Both the position numbers and the translations under genes were made by a program. A DNA stretch of 59,716 bases. Source: Xanthomonas cassavae CFBP 4642. GTDB lineage: Bacteria > Pseudomonadota > Gammaproteobacteria > Xanthomonadales > Xanthomonadaceae. Every line of letters starts with the position of its first letter. The stretch's first letter is position 1. The notes beneath the pieces were generated by a model. It made no database searches, was not told where the DNA came from, and was given only the letters and a program-made list of their open reading frames with translations. This document shows positions 56,955 to 59,716 of the stretch, in pieces. The stretch covers positions 3,217,201-3,276,916 of the forward strand of contig NZ_CM002139.1 of the NCBI RefSeq assembly GCF_000454545.1, read 5' to 3'.

Positions 56955-58094
56955 TCAACCAGCGAAGTTCAGCCGCGCATTCACCCAGGCCGCCACGATC
57001 GCAGCGGCCGTCTCCTGGGCCTGTCTTTCCGGCAAGCGCTTTTCGCGCACCAGCCATGCGGCGGTATCTGCGCGCACCTTCGGCAGCAGCGCGCGCACCG
57101 CCTTGCGATCTGCGGCGGGCCAATCACTATCATCGCCGCTCCAGGCGGCAATCGCCTCGTCCGGGGCATCTCTGTAGCGCTTGCGCAAGGCCGGTTGCAG
57201 ATACAGCAGCGGCGACACCGATGCGCGCAGCGCAATCACCCCCCACTCGGCGTCACTGGCGTAGCAGATGGGGCCGGCATCCTTGCCCACTGCCTCGATC
57301 AAGGAATCGAAACCATCGTCCAGCCGCTTCCAGCTGGCCAGCGCGAACAGCCCGCCCGGCGCCTCGCAGACCGGGGCGAACGAATCGCGCGTGGATCCGT
57401 ACAACGGCCCGAATGCCTCGTACGCCGGCTCGCCCAACGCCGCGAAGATGAAGCAATGCACATAGGCACGGTTGCCGCTGCCATCGCGCTCGATCCACAT
57501 GCGCAACAGCAGGAGCACCTTGCTCGGATCCTGCGCATCAGGGCCTGCCCCGGCATGGTCCAGCAGCGAAGCGGCAAAATCGTCGACCTCGCGCAAGGCC
57601 TTGCTCGCGCTATCGAAGCGCGCTGTCGCCAGTGCGGCATCCACGCCGGCCGCCGGCACGAACTGATGCAGATACGCCAGCCACGCCAACGCCAGCGGAG
57701 CGTCGTAAGCCTGCAACTGGCGCGCTGCCTCGGCAGGCCTGGCGGGAATGCCGGCGATGCTGCGGTCCAACACCTGTTGCTGGGCGGTGAGGGCCTTGGT
57801 CAGCGCATCGGCCCTGGTGGTGAGGCTGCGCTGCAGGCAGTCGTCCGGCTTGGCGTCCTGCGCGCAGGTATTGCGCTGCCGCAGCCAGACGCGTTGCTGA
57901 TCAGGTATGCCGGCCACTGCGGTGCGCGGCGTGGTCTGCACCAGTTCCTGGTAACGCTCATCCAGCTGCTCGTCCAGCAGGCCAAGCGCCGGCACCGCGC
58001 ACAGGCGTTTTTCTACCGGTGTGCTTGCCCGCTTGCAGTCGAACGACGCTGCCCACGCGCTGTTGGCACCCAGTACCAACGCAGTGCCACGCAA
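56955..58094 (-). CDS. LprI-like periplasmic protein, N-terminus probably frameshifted
   Basis: From a TTG at 58094 the product has 379 residues. The N-terminal 80 or so form an LprI/DUF1311-like Cys-containing domain (ASFDCKRASTPVEKRLCA, LDEQLDERYQEL, WLRQRNTCA) as in lysozyme-inhibitor-type proteins; the rest is an unfamiliar domain with several Trp and Cys. The leader ALVLGANSAWA looks like the second half of a signal peptide, but an in-frame TAG lies two codons before the TTG. An ATG at 58110, 10 bases after the permease stop, starts MRAVVVA in another frame; a one-base shift would join them into a perfect signal peptide. Confidence 0.65.
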   Translation of the reverse strand: MRGTALVLGANSAWAASFDCKRASTPVEKRLCAVPALGLLDEQLDERYQELVQTTPRTAVAGIPDQQRVWLRQRNTCAQDAKPDDCLQRSLTTRADALTKALTAQQQVLDRSIAGIPARPAEAARQLQAYDAPLALAWLAYLHQFVPAAGVDAALATARFDSASKALREVDDFAASLLDHAGAGPDAQDPSKVLLLLRMWIERDGSGNRAYVHCFIFAALGEPAYEAFGPLYGSTRDSFAPVCEAPGGLFALASWKRLDDGFDSLIEAVGKDAGPICYASDAEWGVIALRASVSPLLYLQPALRKRYRDAPDEAIAAWSGDDSDWPAADRKAVRALLPKVRADTAAWLVREKRLPERQAQETAAAIVAAWVNARLNFAG

Positions 58095-58120
58095 CCACTA
58101 CAGCGCGCATGATCGGCGCG

Positions 58121-59716
58121 TCATTGCACAGCCTGCTTGCGCGCCGGCAGCAGCGACAGCAGTGACAAGGTCACTGCCAGCGCAACGTAGGCGCCGACGA
58201 ACTGCCAGCTGATCACCCGCGCCAGCCCCTGCAGCGACCAGGGCAGATAGATGCCACCGCGCGGGTCTACCGAGTGGATCAACCCGAACAGGGTCAGCCC
58301 CGCGGCGACCAACAGAAACACTGCGCCGCGTCGCAACCTGCCATCGATCATTGCCGCCACCGTGGCGATCCACAGCATCGCAGTGATGATGAAGCCGTTG
58401 CCCAGCGCAAAGATCACCGCCAGTTCCGGCAGGCCATGGCCATCCACCTGCGTGGTCAGCGCCACCAGTTGATCCGGCGCGATCCAGCCCGGCGCCTTGA
58501 TGGTCAGCAAGTACGCCACCGACGGCAGGAACCCCAGCACCATGGCACCGGCATGCTGCCGGGGCGTGGCCTGGAACGCCTGGGTGGTGATGTCGATGGA
58601 CACGTACACGATGATCGGCGCCAGCACCGCCAGCGGCAGCCACTGCACCAAGCCGCTGATGATGCCCAGCATGCCGCCGATGCCGACGAACAGGCCGGTC
58701 AGCAGCGTGTAGCCCGAGCGCGCGCCCATGTGCTTGTACGCGGGCTGGCCGATGTAGGGTGTGGTCTGCGCCACACCGCCGCAGACGCCGGCCACCAATG
58801 TGGCGAAGGCTTCCACCAGCAGGATGTCGCGGGTGCGGTAATCGTCGCCGGCCGCACGTGCGCTCTCGCTGACGTTGATGCCGCCCACCACCATCAACAG
58901 GCCGAATGGCAGCAGCAATGGCAGATACGCCACCGTGGCCGGCAATCCATCGATGAACCCCAGGTTCGGCAGCGGTAGCACGATCTGCGGCGCCGTCCAG
59001 GCCGGCACGGCAAAGCCCGGCGCGCCCAGCCCTGCTAGGCCAAGCCCGTAATACAACGCAGTGCCGATCACGAAGGCCACCAGCACCCCTGGCAGCTTGG
59101 TCGGCAAGCGGCCCTTGGCCAGCAGCACGTACAACAGCAGGCCCAACGTGACGAAGCCAGCCACCGGCGAACGCAGGGTTTCCAGCAGCGGCAGCAGGCC
59201 CATCAGCACCAGCGCGATGCCGGCGATGGAGCCGAGCAAGGCCGCACGCGGCAACGCGCGCGTCACCGCCTCGCCCACGAACGACAGCACCAGCTTGAGC
59301 AGGCCCATCACCACCAGTGCGGCCATGCCGAGCTTCCAGGTAGCGATCGCGGCGGCCTGCGGGTCCAGCCCCTGCGCCTTGAAACCGGCAAACGCCGGGC
59401 CCAGCACCAGCAGCGCCATGCCGATGCTAGTGGGCGCATCCAGGCCCAGCGGCATTGCAGTGACGTCCTCGCGCCCGGTGCGGGCGGCCAGCCGCCGCGC
59501 CATCAAGGTGTAGAGCAGGTTGCCCACCAGCACCCCGAAGGCGGTGCCGGGGAACATGCGCCCGAACACCACCTCGGCGGGAAACTGGAAGATGCCCACC
59601 AGCGCCATCGCAATGAAGCCCAGGATGGAGAGATTGTCGACCACCAGGCCGAAGAAGCCATTGAGGTCGCCGGCGACGAACCAGCGCGGCGAGGCCGCAG
59701 GACGCGAAGAAGAAGC
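58121..59716 (-). CDS. NCS2-type permease (xanthine/uracil-like), start beyond right edge
   Basis: At least 531 residues are visible and the frame is still open at the window edge, where it reads PRWFVAGDLNGFFGLVVDNL, the familiar N-terminus of this permease group. About 12-14 membrane segments follow, with TAMPLGLDAPTSIGMALLVL and the signature-like VVGGINVSESARAAGDDYRT. GVAQTTPYIGQPAYKHMGAR is another conserved part. These proteins are proton-coupled inner-membrane importers; this branch has no settled substrate, with purines, xanthine or oxyanions all suggested for relatives. The LprI-like gene follows 10 bases after it. Confidence 0.82.
   Translation of the reverse strand, partial: ASSSRPAASPRWFVAGDLNGFFGLVVDNLSILGFIAMALVGIFQFPAEVVFGRMFPGTAFGVLVGNLLYTLMARRLAARTGREDVTAMPLGLDAPTSIGMALLVLGPAFAGFKAQGLDPQAAAIATWKLGMAALVVMGLLKLVLSFVGEAVTRALPRAALLGSIAGIALVLMGLLPLLETLRSPVAGFVTLGLLLYVLLAKGRLPTKLPGVLVAFVIGTALYYGLGLAGLGAPGFAVPAWTAPQIVLPLPNLGFIDGLPATVAYLPLLLPFGLLMVVGGINVSESARAAGDDYRTRDILLVEAFATLVAGVCGGVAQTTPYIGQPAYKHMGARSGYTLLTGLFVGIGGMLGIISGLVQWLPLAVLAPIIVYVSIDITTQAFQATPRQHAGAMVLGFLPSVAYLLTIKAPGWIAPDQLVALTTQVDGHGLPELAVIFALGNGFIITAMLWIATVAAMIDGRLRRGAVFLLVAAGLTLFGLIHSVDPRGGIYLPWSLQGLARVISWQFVGAYVALAVTLSLLSLLPARKQAVQ

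Overview
The window is GC-rich gammaproteobacterial DNA that fits Xanthomonas. The pointers are many TonB-dependent receptors, a vibrioferrin-type siderophore cluster like the xanthoferrin (xss/xsu) genes, an AmpR close to the enterobacterial one, a btuB-btuM-cob locus behind a cobalamin riboswitch, and dispersed palindromic repeats. No rRNA, tRNA or CRISPR array was seen. All calls come from reading the sequence and from remembered family features; nothing was searched.

Layout. 1-3.2 kb: ampR (its divergent partner would lie off the left edge) and an ABC-F ATPase that carries an in-frame copy of a genomic palindromic repeat. 3.4-12.2 kb: three closely related TonB-dependent receptors in tandem with a small VOC-fold protein between the first two, ended by a strong hairpin. 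12.3-15.7 kb: a cytochrome P450 and a YbaL/KefB-type antiporter. 15.8-20.9 kb: an AT-richer accessory island on the minus strand. It holds lipoprotein A, a truncated lipase, lipoprotein C, an IS30-family insertion, a full-length lipase with a Gln-rich tail, and a coiled-coil membrane protein. It reads as a duplicated effector/immunity locus, probably antibacterial, later hit by an IS.

21.1-31.5 kb: the siderophore operon on the plus strand behind a good Fur-box match. It has an SbnG-like citrate synthase, an outer-membrane receptor, then ATP-grasp ligase, IucA/IucC synthetase, MFS exporter, second IucA/IucC synthetase and PLP decarboxylase, the pvsABCDE order. Together these can make the citrate backbone, assemble the siderophore, export it and reimport the ferric form. 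A broken AraC/GyrI-type regulator follows. 32.2-42.2 kb, minus strand: a cobalamin riboswitch, btuB, a BtuM-like transporter and late cobalamin genes (cobO, cbiB, cobD, cobQ, cobU, cobT, cobC, cobS) joined mostly by ATGA overlaps. This looks like corrinoid uptake and remodelling, since no corrin-ring genes are present.

42.6-46.7 kb: metY and clpB. 46.9-54.3 kb, minus strand: a probable sulfur-scavenging operon with a TonB receptor, a flavin-dependent monooxygenase, an aldo-keto reductase and an SsuA/C/B-type ABC importer. 54.6-59.7 kb: a GIY-YIG protein, a glutathione S-transferase-like protein, a DUF3014-type membrane-anchored protein, an LprI-like protein whose signal peptide appears frameshifted, and an NCS2-type permease cut by the right edge.
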